Below are positions 32,210-39,871 of a stretch of DNA of 49,773 nt, piece after piece. Under the pieces are notes generated by a model. That model was given only the letters and a program-made list of their open reading frames with translations, did no database searches and had not been told where the DNA came from. This stretch comes from Streptomyces sioyaensis (lineage in GTDB: Bacteria > Actinomycetota > Actinomycetes > Streptomycetales > Streptomycetaceae), in NCBI RefSeq assembly GCF_004122735.1, contig NZ_SDIF01000047.1, positions 1 to 49,773 of the forward strand. The letters run 5' to 3'. Both the position numbers and the translations under genes were made by a program. The first letter of the stretch is position 1. Each line of letters begins with the position of its first letter.

Positions 32210-33621
32210 CGCCGACCGACATCTGCTTCCTGGACGCCACCGATCTGGCCGCTCGGATCCGGAGGCGGGAACTGTCCCCGCTGGAGGTCGTCCAGGCGCA
32301 CCTCGACCGGATCGAGGAGACCAATCCGAAGCTCAACGCCGTTGTGACGGTGACCGCCGAACAGGCCCTGGTTGCCGCGAAGGCCGCGACCGAGGCGGTC
32401 TTGCACGAAAAGCCGCTGGGACCGCTGCACGGCGTCCCGTTCACCATCAAGGACTCCCTCGATTCAGCCGGCGTCCGGACCATGCGTGGCTCGCACCTGT
32501 TTGCCGACCACGTGCCGGACCGGGACGCAACCTCGGTGGCCCGCTTCAAGGCGGCCGGCGCAATCCCGATCGGGAAGACCAACCTGCCGGAGTTCTCCTA
32601 CTGGACGGAGAGCGACAACCTCGTCTCCGGCCGCTCCCTCAACCCCTGGGCCCCGGAGCGAACCCCCGGTGGGTCGAGCGGCGGGGAGTCGGCAGCCATC
32701 GCGGCGGGGCTGTCGCCGCTCGGCCTCGGCAGCGACGTCGCGATCTCGATGCGCGGACCGGCCCACTACACCGGCATCGTCGCACTCAAGGCGACCCACG
32801 GCCGGATCCCCTTCACCGGCCACTGGCCGGACATCCTGCGCCGCTACTGGCACGTGGGCCCGATGGCCCGCAGCGTCCGGGACATCGAGGCGGCCTATGC
32901 GGTACTCGCCGGCCCCGATGGGCTGGACGGCTACGCCGTGGACCTCCCGGTCGCCGCCGCACCCGCGGAGGTTTCGGCCTCGCGGGAGGGCCTGCGGATC
33001 GGATGGCTGGTGCGGCCCGGCTTCGGCCCGGTGGACCCCGCGGTGTCGGCCACCGTGACCGCCGCCGCGGAGGCACTTGAGGACGCCGGCTGCCACGTGG
33101 AGGAAGTGCGCCTACCGGAACTGGATGCCTGCGACAGCACGCAACTGAGCGCCACCCTCTTCCTCCCGGAAATCCTTCCGTACTTCAAAGAGCACACGGC
33201 GGGCCGGGAGGACGAACTGCACGCGGTGCTCCGGCACACGCTGTCGCTGCCGGACGTCCCGCTGGCCGACTACGTGACGGCGCAACGCACCGTCGAAGGC
33301 CTCAAGTCGGCGTTCTCGACGTACTTCGCACGCTACGACGCGCTGCTGTGCCCCGTCGTGACCATGCCCGCCCCCCTTCACGGCCAGACCGAGTACGACG
33401 TCGACGGAGTGACGGTGCCGCCGTGGAACGTCATGCGCGCCACCGTGCCGTTCAACTTGACCGGCCTGCCGGCACTCTCGGTGCCCTTCGGCTCAAGTCC
33501 CGAGGGGCTGCCGATCGGAGTACAACTGGTGACGAAGTGGTACGACGAGGCCACACTGCTCCACCTCGGCACTCTTCTGGAATCCGTAAGCCGGGTCCGC
33601 GAACGACACCCGGCGCTCTGA
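32206..33621 (+). CDS. Amidase-signature family enzyme
   Basis: A 471-residue amidase-signature hydrolase. The Ser-cisSer-Lys triad can be placed: Lys in HGVPFTIKDSLDSAG, cis-Ser in TPGGSSGGESAAIAAGLSP and nucleophile Ser in GSDVAISMRGPAHYTGI. The usual GSDxGGSIR is changed to GSDVAISMR, so the oxyanion loop is atypical. The substrate may be an aryl or aliphatic amide; it lacks a gatB partner, so it is not tRNA amidotransferase GatA. ATG 32206 is preferred (GGTGA 6 bp upstream) over ATG 32200. Confidence 0.8.
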   Translation: MTPTDICFLDATDLAARIRRRELSPLEVVQAHLDRIEETNPKLNAVVTVTAEQALVAAKAATEAVLHEKPLGPLHGVPFTIKDSLDSAGVRTMRGSHLFADHVPDRDATSVARFKAAGAIPIGKTNLPEFSYWTESDNLVSGRSLNPWAPERTPGGSSGGESAAIAAGLSPLGLGSDVAISMRGPAHYTGIVALKATHGRIPFTGHWPDILRRYWHVGPMARSVRDIEAAYAVLAGPDGLDGYAVDLPVAAAPAEVSASREGLRIGWLVRPGFGPVDPAVSATVTAAAEALEDAGCHVEEVRLPELDACDSTQLSATLFLPEILPYFKEHTAGREDELHAVLRHTLSLPDVPLADYVTAQRTVEGLKSAFSTYFARYDALLCPVVTMPAPLHGQTEYDVDGVTVPPWNVMRATVPFNLTGLPALSVPFGSSPEGLPIGVQLVTKWYDEATLLHLGTLLESVSRVRERHPAL

Positions 33622-33851
33622 ACAACGCGACATCCCTGCACAGCAGAGCGACAGGCGATACAGCAGCACGCCTCACCGTTCGACTCGGCCGGCGCGCGGC
33701 GGGGGTGCAGCCGGTGTGCATGCCGAAGCGAATGTGCCGGCCATTCCCGTCCTGGCCATCGGGGCCCAGTGCTCTGGAGTACGGCGCTATGTGACGTTCG
33801 CGCGCACCGGGTGGTGCATCGAGGAGTGAACGTCGGCAGCGAGCACGACGT

Positions 33852-34271
33852 TCAGTCCTCCGGTGCCGTGTCGATTTCGGCGATCAGGGCTTCGATGCGG
33901 ATCTTGATCTGGTCGCGGATGGGTCGGACGGATTCAACACCCTGGCCTGCGGGGTCTTCCAAGGCCCAGTCGAGGTACTTCTTGCCGGGGAAGATCGGGC
34001 AGGCGTCGCCGCAGCCCATGGTGATGACGTAGTCGGATGCCTGGACGGCCTCAGTGGTCAGCACCTTCGGCCTCTGGGCGGAGATGTCGATGCCGACCTC
34101 GGTCATCGCCTCGACCACCGCCGGGTTGACGGCGGGGGCGGGGGCGGAACCGGCTGAGCGGACCTCCACCTTGTCCTGGGCGAGGTGGGTGAGGAAGGCA
34201 GCGGCCATCTGGGAGCGTCCGGCGTTGTGGACGCAGACGAACAGCACCGACGGCTTGCGAGGGTCAGTCAC
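33852..34271 (-). CDS. arsC: Arsenate reductase, thioredoxin-coupled (LMW-PTP fold)
   Basis: A 139-residue ArsC. The phosphatase loop VCVHNAGRSQMAAAF gives Cys13-X5-Arg19, and the redox cysteine pair is in TMGCGDACPIFPGKKYLDW. It reduces arsenate to arsenite using thioredoxin or mycothiol-type donors. GTG 34271 overlaps the end of the ACR3 gene by 8 bp, with GGAG upstream; order arsR-ACR3-arsC forms one operon. Confidence 0.92.
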   Translation of the reverse strand: MTDPRKPSVLFVCVHNAGRSQMAAAFLTHLAQDKVEVRSAGSAPAPAVNPAVVEAMTEVGIDISAQRPKVLTTEAVQASDYVITMGCGDACPIFPGKKYLDWALEDPAGQGVESVRPIRDQIKIRIEALIAEIDTAPED

Positions 34272-35385
34272 GGGCGGGCTCCTGGAGGCCGGCCGGCTCG
34301 GCGGCCGGGTCGTTTTCGGGGAAGAGACGGCGGGCGGCGAGGGCGACATGGACGAGGCCGATCAGTACCGGCACCTCGATGAGGGGGCCGACGACGCCGG
34401 CCAGGGCCTGGCCGGATGTCGCGCCGAAGGTCGCGATGGCGACGGCGATGGCGAGTTCGAAGTTGTTGCCTGCCGCGGTGAACGCCAGCGTTGTGGTGCG
34501 TGGGTAGTTCAGGCCGACGGCCTTGCCCAGGGCCATGGACCCGGCCCACATGAGGGCGAAGTACACGAGCAGGGGCAGCGCGATCCGGGCGACGTCGAGA
34601 GGCTTGGAGGTGATGGCGTCGCCCTGGAGGGCGAAGAGCACGACGATGGTGAACAGCAGCCCCCACAGGGCGAACGGGCCGATGCGGGGGATCAGCTTCG
34701 TCTCGTACCAGGTGCGGCCCTTGGCCCTCTCGCCCAGGCGGCGGGTGAGGAAGCCTGCGGCCAGGGGGATGCCGAGGAAGATCAGGACGCTGCGGGCGAT
34801 CTCCCACACCGAGACATTCAGCCCGGTCTGCTGCAGGCCCAGCCAGCCGGGCAGAACGGAGAGGTAGAACCAGCCCAGCAGGCTGAAGGCGAGGACCTGG
34901 AAAACGGAGTTCAGGGCGACCAGGACGGCAGCGGCTTCGCGATCGCCGCAGGCCAGGTCGTTCCAGATGATGACCATGGCGATGCAGCGGGCCAGCCCGA
35001 CGATGATCAACCCGGTCCGGCACTCCGGCAGGTCGGGCAGGAAGATCCACGCGAGCGCGAACATCACGGCGGGGCCGAGGAGCCAGTTGATCACCAGGGA
35101 GGGGATCAGCAGGCGGCGGTCGCGGGTGACGGTGTCCAGTCGGTCGTATCGGACCTTGGCCAGCACCGGATACATCATCACCAGCAGACCCAGCGCGATC
35201 GGCAGCGAGACGCCGGTGACGGTCACCTTCGCCAGCGCGTCCCCCAGACCGGGCACCAGTCGCCCCAGGCCGAGGCCGGCGCCCATGGCCAGCAGGATCC
35301 ACACGGCCAGGAAGCGGTCCAGGAACGACAGGCGGGCCGCGACCGGCCCCGCAGGCGCGGTCTGCGCCGTCGCTTTCGCGGTCAT
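34264..35385 (-). CDS. acr3: Arsenite efflux permease ACR3
   Basis: A 373-residue ten-helix arsenite exporter of the ACR3 (BASS-related) family. The essential Cys lies in TM4 (IIVGLARCIAMVIIWNDLAC), and NNFELAIAVAIATFG in a later helix is another family hallmark. It extrudes the arsenite made by ArsC. ATG 35385 overlaps the arsR stop in ATGA. Confidence 0.93.
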   Translation of the reverse strand: MTAKATAQTAPAGPVAARLSFLDRFLAVWILLAMGAGLGLGRLVPGLGDALAKVTVTGVSLPIALGLLVMMYPVLAKVRYDRLDTVTRDRRLLIPSLVINWLLGPAVMFALAWIFLPDLPECRTGLIIVGLARCIAMVIIWNDLACGDREAAAVLVALNSVFQVLAFSLLGWFYLSVLPGWLGLQQTGLNVSVWEIARSVLIFLGIPLAAGFLTRRLGERAKGRTWYETKLIPRIGPFALWGLLFTIVVLFALQGDAITSKPLDVARIALPLLVYFALMWAGSMALGKAVGLNYPRTTTLAFTAAGNNFELAIAVAIATFGATSGQALAGVVGPLIEVPVLIGLVHVALAARRLFPENDPAAEPAGLQEPARD

Positions 35386-35783
35386 GAAGCCGCCCCGGCA
35401 GGCGTCTGGGCGGGCTGGGCGAGGGGCTGGCCGGCGGGCCGGGTCAGGATGCCGGCGAGGCGGTCGGTCATCTCCGGCAGCAGCCAGTAGTACACCCACG
35501 TCCCACGGCGTTCGCAGTCGATGAGTCCGGCCTGCCGCAGGTGCTTGAGGTGGTGGGAGATCGTCGGCTGCGACAGGTCGAAGGCGGGCGTCAGGTCACA
35601 CACGCACACCTCGCCGCCGGCCCGGGAGGCGATCATCGACAGCAGTCGCAGCCGCACCGGATCGGCGAGGGCCTTGAAGACCTTCGACAGCTCGGTGGCC
35701 TGCTCTTCGTCCAGCGGCGCGGTCAGCAGCCCCGGGCAGCACTCCTGGGTCTGACCGAGCACCTCAAGCTCTTGTTTCGACAT
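35382..35783 (-). CDS. arsR: ArsR-family arsenite-responsive repressor
   Basis: A 133-residue winged-helix metalloregulator: KVFKALADPVRLRLLSMIAS, then DLTPAFDLSQPTISHHLKHL. Candidate As(III) ligands are the CC pair near the N-terminus (QECCPG) and the EVCVCDL cysteines at the start of the recognition region. It represses its own operon and probably the divergent arsI. Confidence 0.92.
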   Translation of the reverse strand: MSKQELEVLGQTQECCPGLLTAPLDEEQATELSKVFKALADPVRLRLLSMIASRAGGEVCVCDLTPAFDLSQPTISHHLKHLRQAGLIDCERRGTWVYYWLLPEMTDRLAGILTRPAGQPLAQPAQTPAGAAS

Positions 35784-35822
35784 ACGTCTATGTTGACGAA
35801 CTTCAATTCAAGGCGCAAGCTT

Positions 35823-35842
35823 GTATCGATAAACATCAATGC
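35823..35842. promoter_or_regulatory. Candidate ArsR operator
   Basis: Imperfect dyad GTATCGAT-AAAC-ATCAATGC (6 of 8 matched) in the 78-bp AT-rich gap between divergent arsR and arsI, ending 9 bp before the arsI ribosome site GGGAGG. Confidence 0.5.
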
Positions 35843-35861
35843 AACGCGCTGGGAGGCCGTC

Positions 35862-36335
35862 ATGCCCCGTGTGCAGCTCGCCCTCAACGTCCCCGACCTC
35901 GACGCGTCGGTGGAGTTCTACTCCAAGCTGTTCGGTGTCGAGCCGGCCAAGCGCCGCCCCGGATACGCCAACTTCGCCGTCGTCGAGCCGCCGCTGAAGC
36001 TCGTCCTCATTGAAGGCAGGGTGGGCCAGGAGACCCGCCTGGACCACCTCGGCGTCGAGGTCGACTCCACCGAGCAGGTCAACGCCGCCACCCACCGCCT
36101 GGTGGAAGCGGGGCTTGCGACCTTCGAGGAGAACGACACCTCCTGCTGCTACGCCCTCCAGGACAAGGTCTGGGTGCACGGCCCCGGCAAGGAACCCTGG
36201 GAGGTCTACGTCGTCAAGGCCGACGCCAGCCAGATGGGCAAGAGCAACATCCCGGGCAGCGACGCCTGCTGCGGCAGCCAGTCCGCCGCCGAGCCCACCG
36301 AGCCGACCTCCGGCTGCACCTGCGGCAGCAGCTGA
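35862..36335 (+). CDS. arsI: ArsI/CadI-family metalloenzyme (organoarsenical lyase-like)
   Basis: A 157-residue VOC-fold dioxygenase of the ArsI (C-As lyase)/CadI family. Probable Fe(II) ligands are Gln5 (VQLALNV), His in RLDHLGVEV and Glu in EPWEVYVV. A vicinal pair in DTSCCYA is the trivalent-arsenical binding site of ArsI. A Cys-rich tail (DACCGSQ and GCTCGSS) may also bind metal. It would break the C-As bond of methyl- or aromatic arsenicals. ATG 35862 has GGGAGG. Divergence from arsR supports arsenic control. CadI-type cadmium induction is the alternative name. Confidence 0.85.
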   Translation: MPRVQLALNVPDLDASVEFYSKLFGVEPAKRRPGYANFAVVEPPLKLVLIEGRVGQETRLDHLGVEVDSTEQVNAATHRLVEAGLATFEENDTSCCYALQDKVWVHGPGKEPWEVYVVKADASQMGKSNIPGSDACCGSQSAAEPTEPTSGCTCGSS

Positions 36336-36401
36336 CCGACCCCGCCCGTGGCATGCCGCGCCTCGCGCGACAGCCGAGCTGCCGGCGCCTGACGGGCGGC
36401 A

Positions 36402-36605
36402 CTACTGCAAGGCGATCCAGCCGTCGCGGATCCAGCCGTCCACATACCCCTCCAGGAACAGCCCCAGATCCACACCCCCCAACCCCGTCACCAAATCGGC
36501 GACTTGGGCGTACGGGAGCCAGACGAGCGGTACACCGACGCCGCGCAGGGCGCCCGGCGAGACGGCGTGCGAGGTGAAGATGCGGCGCCCGCCCCGCCGC
36601 TGCAC
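36402..36605 (-). CDS. Short hypothetical reading frame, possibly a gene remnant
   Basis: A frame that looks coding (VPLVWLPYAQVADLVTGLGG, LFLEGYVDGWIRDGWIALQ) and stays open upstream to about 36690 with no good start beyond GTG 36605. It may be the C-terminus of a core gene whose front was lost, next to tRNA-Arg. No family recognised. The other sequence in 36336-36784 shows only the hairpin at 36698. Confidence 0.35.
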   Translation of the reverse strand: MQRRGGRRIFTSHAVSPGALRGVGVPLVWLPYAQVADLVTGLGGVDLGLFLEGYVDGWIRDGWIALQ

Positions 36606-36697
36606 AGCAGACCTCAGCAGCGACCGACGAGCGGCCTCGCGATCATGAACTGAGCAAGGCGCCCACCGCTCCCCAGCCCCATCCGCTACCCTGTCTG

Positions 36698-36719
36698 GGA
36701 CCGCCGCTCGCGGCGGTCC
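36698..36719. terminator. 9-bp hairpin upstream of tRNA-Arg
   Basis: GGACCGCCG-CTCG-CGGCGGTCC, a perfect tetraloop hairpin 65 bp before the tRNA. It may end transcripts entering from the left or mark a processing site. Confidence 0.5.
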
Positions 36720-36784
36720 GCTCCCTTGCCGGGGACTGGATGAACATCACTCAGGGTATTCATCCACGTTTTGCGCAAGGCCCC

Positions 36785-36857
36785 GCCTCCGTAGCTCAGG
36801 GGATAGAGCACCGCTCTCCTAAAGCGGGTGTCGCAGGTTCGAATCCTGCCGGGGGCA
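36785..36857 (+). tRNA. tRNA-Arg (anticodon CCT)
   Basis: A 73-nt cloverleaf: acceptor GCCTCCG/CGGGGGC (one G-U), D-arm GCTCAGGGGATAGAGC, anticodon arm with CCT at 36818-36820, T-arm CAGGTTCGAATCCTG, discriminator A, no encoded CCA. The 3' half is a common integration site; decayed recombinase sequence begins about 45 bp downstream. Confidence 0.95.
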
Positions 36858-36900
36858 CAACACAGACGGGAAACGAATCCCCGTACGGTCGGCTCGCATC

Positions 36901-37053
36901 GCCTCTGTCACGATTCGCCGTTGCGTCGATCGTGTCGCTGGTGAGCTTCACTCGGCAGCGAGCGCTGTTGGTGCGGCTTGTCGTAGTGGATCTGGAGCCT
37001 GAAGGCTTCGAACATGCTGCGACGCATCCCGTCAGGGAGTTCCGCGATCTCGC
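36901..37053 (-). pseudogene. Recombinase C-terminal remnant
   Basis: Read on the minus strand with one frameshift, the sequence gives EIAELPDGMRRSMFEAFRLQ, IHYDKP, then in the shifted frame SARCRVKLTSDTIDATAN, which looks like the tail of a large serine recombinase. No start or catalytic domain is left. Position next to the tRNA suggests the relic of an integrated element. Confidence 0.5.
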
Positions 37054-37175
37054 ACCAACACCCCCTAACCATGCCCTCGCGTTCCCGCTGCCCATCATGG
37101 TCATCTGCGAGCTGCTCGGCGTGCGCACGAAGAGCGCGAGCGCTTCCGGGTGTGGTCGGACGCGGTCCCGGATGG
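37050..37175 (+). pseudogene. Cytochrome P450 internal fragment
   Basis: FPLPIMVICELLGV followed, after a frameshift, by EERERFRVWSDAVPDG is the conserved helix C-D region of actinobacterial P450s (FPLPxxVICELLGVPxEER). Only about 40 residues survive, with no haem-Cys segment nearby. A decayed gene piece fused to unrelated sequence. Confidence 0.55.
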
Positions 37176-37399
37176 ACCGAAGGTTGTGACGACCCGACCT
37201 CCCGTCTCGGCGATGAACCGTACGAGTACGAGGTGGTGCGTGAGGTCCGTGCGGAAGCCGTTCGCACTTGGCCAGCAGCGATCTGAACGACGCAGCGCCC
37301 CGGCCGAGGCAGAATCGGGTCGCTGCTCGTGCGACGAAAATGCCTCAGAAGAACGGTTGATCTGTCCGGCCGGTCCCGCCACGAAGAAGGTGAAGAGTC

Positions 37400-37741
37400 T
37401 TGAGAAACAAGCCGGAACCCGCCGAGTTCATCTCCGGCGGTACGCGCCACACCATCACCAGGGCCCAGGTCGAAGCTGCCGCCTCACGCCTTTCCCCAGC
37501 ACACAGCATGACGTTCAGCCAGAACCGCGAGTGGTACGCCCTCGTCGGCACCGGCCTCCACTACGTCCTGGATCTGATAACCGAGGCCACCGGCACCAAG
37601 CCCTCCGACGTGAAGACCGCCCGCCTCGCCCTCGACGCCTTGGGCTTCCCAGTCGTCTGCTGGGCCTGGGGCGACCTCCTTACTGACGGTCACTCCGGCC
37701 ACACCCCGGGGACACCACAACATTGCAGGACAGCGCGCTAA
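37400..37741 (+). CDS. Orphan 113-residue hypothetical protein
   Basis: An ORF with plausible coding character: TITRAQVEAAASRLSPAHSM, NREWYALVGTGLHYVLDLIT, and VKTARLALDALGFPVVCWAW. No family recognised; the N-terminal TR.QVEAA..R pattern is faintly like N-terminal modules of restriction-associated proteins. TTG 37400 with GAAGG upstream. Its stop codon is the first base of a strong hairpin, which supports real expression. The 37176-37399 stretch is decayed sequence. Confidence 0.4.
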   Translation: MRNKPEPAEFISGGTRHTITRAQVEAAASRLSPAHSMTFSQNREWYALVGTGLHYVLDLITEATGTKPSDVKTARLALDALGFPVVCWAWGDLLTDGHSGHTPGTPQHCRTAR

Positions 37742-37773
37742 AGGCCTTCCAGGGGACCATTCTGGAAGGCCTT
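37741..37773. terminator. Perfect 12-bp hairpin at the stop codon
   Basis: AAGGCCTTCCAG and CTGGAAGGCCTT around a 9-nt loop, beginning at the last base of the TAA stop of the orphan ORF. Likely terminator. Confidence 0.7.
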
Positions 37774-38332
37774 CGGGTGCCCAATGGGAAGATCCTGGGA
37801 ACATCGAGCGCGCTTTCTTCGCACTTCGGATATTCCTTAACGGTCCAGGAAAGCCCCCGCCCCTGCGGCCAGACGAGCCTCAGTGTCGGTGACGGCTGGG
37901 AGAGACCGCCGGCCCCGTCCAGGCACCCCAAGGTCCACGAGCCCGAGGGCGGAGTGTGCTCGCGGAAACCGCGGACCGCGTCGCGCTCGTCGATTGTGCG
38001 CGACTGTACGCCCGCGGGTTGCCACGCAGGCCCCTGCCGTGGTCGTCGTGCTCGTTTGGTCTGCTCCGCACTGTGGGGTTGGTGGTGACCGGCTGACCAC
38101 GGAGGCCGCCCTCCGCGTGAGGTGCGGGAGCGCGTCGGACGGTGACGCTCGCACGTACAGCGACGGTGGAGTTGAGGGCTGACCCGCCCTTCCGGAAGAA
38201 GAGCGGATCGCATGACAGTGCCGTGAAAATCTTCCTGATGTTCCAGGCTTCTACTATCAACCTCTTTCCTTCAGGTCCACGTTGGCCTAAATTCGCCCCC
38301 GCTCCCCCACCCATACACGCCTGGAGGCGTTC
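37774..38332. other. Gene-free region before the metalloprotease
   Basis: No gene is supported. GC is slightly lower than average and frames are broken. The segment 38217-38300 (GTGAAAATCTTCCTGATGTT, TACTATCAACC) is AT-rich and probably holds the protease promoter. Confidence 0.4.
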
Positions 38333-39727
38333 ATGGCGAAGCGAAGATGGGCCACGGCTACCGTGGCCGGTGCGGCGGCGATAGCCGGCACCCTGATGGC
38401 AACACCTCACGCGCAAGCGGCACCGCGCAACCTCAAACTGGTCGCGACCAAGCAGTCGTTGCTGGCCAAGCACTACTGGTACAAGCAGACCTACCAAGGC
38501 CACCCGGTCCTGGGCGGGTTCTACGCCACGCATGTGGACCGACGCACGGGCAAGACCACCGTGACCGACGGGCGGGTGAAGGTCTCCGGGCTGGCCCACT
38601 CGAACGCCGCCGTCGGCGCCGACCGCGCCCGTTCACTCGCCGCGGCCCGCAGTCATGGCCGGAAAAACCTCCGGGCCACGCTGTCCGTCGTACCGGGCAG
38701 TCCGGCCCGGCTGGCCTGGGAGGTGCTCGACGACACCGGCCACGGTTCGGTGCGCACCGTGGTCGACGCCGACAGCGGCAAGGTGCTGTCCAGCAAGTCG
38801 ATGGTGAAGGAGATCGACGGCACCGGAAAGGTGTTCTCGCCCAACGCGGTCGTGACCCTGCAAAACGAATCCCTCACCGACAACAACAATGCCGACTCAG
38901 CGGTGTTCGGCCCGGCCTACAAGACGGTCACGCTGAAGAACCTGGACGGAACGGGCTACCTGCGAGGCCCCTCCGCTTACAACGTCAGCAGGAAACAGGT
39001 CAGCTCGTCCAGCAACTCGTTCCTGTACAACCGGTCCCAGGACGGGTTCGAGCAGACGATGGCCTACCACGCGATCACCAGCACGCAGGAGTACATCCAG
39101 AGCCTGGGCTTCAGCGACGTCAACAACGAGCCACAGGATTACCGCACCACGGGGCTCACCGCTGACAACTCGAACTACGACGGGCCCACGGACAAGATCA
39201 CGTTCGGCACCGGCGGCGTGGACGACGCCGAAGACGCCGAGGTGATCTGGCACGAGTACGGGCACGCCATCCAGGACGCCCAGGTGCCTGGCTACGGGAC
39301 CACCAAGGAGTCCAGCGCCATCGGCGAGGGTTTCGGTGACTACTGGGCCTACACCAACTCGAAGCCGGTGAGCCAGGACACCGCCACCACGCCGCTGGCC
39401 TGCATCGGTGACTGGGACGCCACCTCCTACACCTCGACCACCCCGCACTGCCTGCGCCGTGTCGACGGCACCAAGCACTACCCGCAGGACATGGCCGGCG
39501 AGGTGCACGCGGACGGCGAGATCTGGTCACGGGCCCTGTACGACATCCACGCCGCGCTGGGCCGCACCGAGAGCGACACGCTGATCCTGGAGTCGCAGTT
39601 CTCCTACGCGCCGAACACCACGTTCGCGGCGGCAGCCCAGGCCACCGTGAACGCCGCCAACTCCCTGTACGGCGCCGCCGCCGCGGACTCGGTACGCACC
39701 GCGTTCGTCAATCGCGGCATCCTGTAA
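38333..39727 (+). CDS. Secreted M4/M36-type zinc metalloprotease with propeptide
   Basis: A 464-residue exported protease. Signal peptide MAKRRWATATVAGAAAIAGT ends near AQAA30; residues 35-165 form an FTP/PepSY-like propeptide (KQTYQGHPVLGGFYATHVD, LAWEVLDDTG, VVDADSGKVL) that acts as inhibitor and chaperone. The catalytic domain has HEYGH (His307, Glu308, His311) and GEGFGDYWA with Glu332 as third zinc ligand. It probably digests extracellular protein. ATG 38333 has CTGGAGG. Bounded downstream by two strong terminators. Confidence 0.87.
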   Translation: MAKRRWATATVAGAAAIAGTLMATPHAQAAPRNLKLVATKQSLLAKHYWYKQTYQGHPVLGGFYATHVDRRTGKTTVTDGRVKVSGLAHSNAAVGADRARSLAAARSHGRKNLRATLSVVPGSPARLAWEVLDDTGHGSVRTVVDADSGKVLSSKSMVKEIDGTGKVFSPNAVVTLQNESLTDNNNADSAVFGPAYKTVTLKNLDGTGYLRGPSAYNVSRKQVSSSSNSFLYNRSQDGFEQTMAYHAITSTQEYIQSLGFSDVNNEPQDYRTTGLTADNSNYDGPTDKITFGTGGVDDAEDAEVIWHEYGHAIQDAQVPGYGTTKESSAIGEGFGDYWAYTNSKPVSQDTATTPLACIGDWDATSYTSTTPHCLRRVDGTKHYPQDMAGEVHADGEIWSRALYDIHAALGRTESDTLILESQFSYAPNTTFAAAAQATVNAANSLYGAAAADSVRTAFVNRGIL

Positions 39728-39748
39728 CCCCACGGGATCGGCCCCGAA

Positions 39749-39784
39749 CACCGGCGGGCCTGACCACTACCGGGCCCGCCGGTG
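39749..39784. terminator. 12-bp hairpin after the metalloprotease
   Basis: CACCGGCGGGCC and GGCCCGCCGGTG, perfect, 12-nt loop, 21 bp after the protease stop. Confidence 0.72.
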
Positions 39785-39829
39785 CAGCTTCCGGCCGCAT
39801 CGAGTCCGGGCAGACGGCACACGGCACGG

Positions 39830-39862
39830 GACGGGCCCGGCGGATCAGCCGCCGGGCCCGTC
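39830..39862. terminator. 14-bp hairpin after the fusion oxidoreductase-esterase
   Basis: GACGGGCCCGGCGG-ATCAG-CCGCCGGGCCCGTC, perfect, 9 bp beyond the stop of the minus-strand fusion gene. The two tail-to-tail terminators insulate the convergent genes. Confidence 0.75.
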
Positions 39863-39871
39863 AGCGTCGCA

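Noticed and set aside
32206..33621. GatA subunit of tRNA amidotransferase
   Set aside because: No gatB/gatC neighbours and the signature loop is altered; a generic amidase is better supported.
35541..35861. N-terminal extension of the ArsI-like protein
   Set aside because: Antisense to arsR; the family start and GGGAGG site fit ATG 35862.
36796..37128. Minus-strand ORF across tRNA-Arg
   Set aside because: The end of the frame is read through the tRNA; only the recombinase-like part outside the tRNA is meaningful, and it is frameshifted.
37880..38599. Minus-strand ORF in the gene-free region
   Set aside because: Antisense to the start of the metalloprotease, with no recognisable motif or ribosome site.
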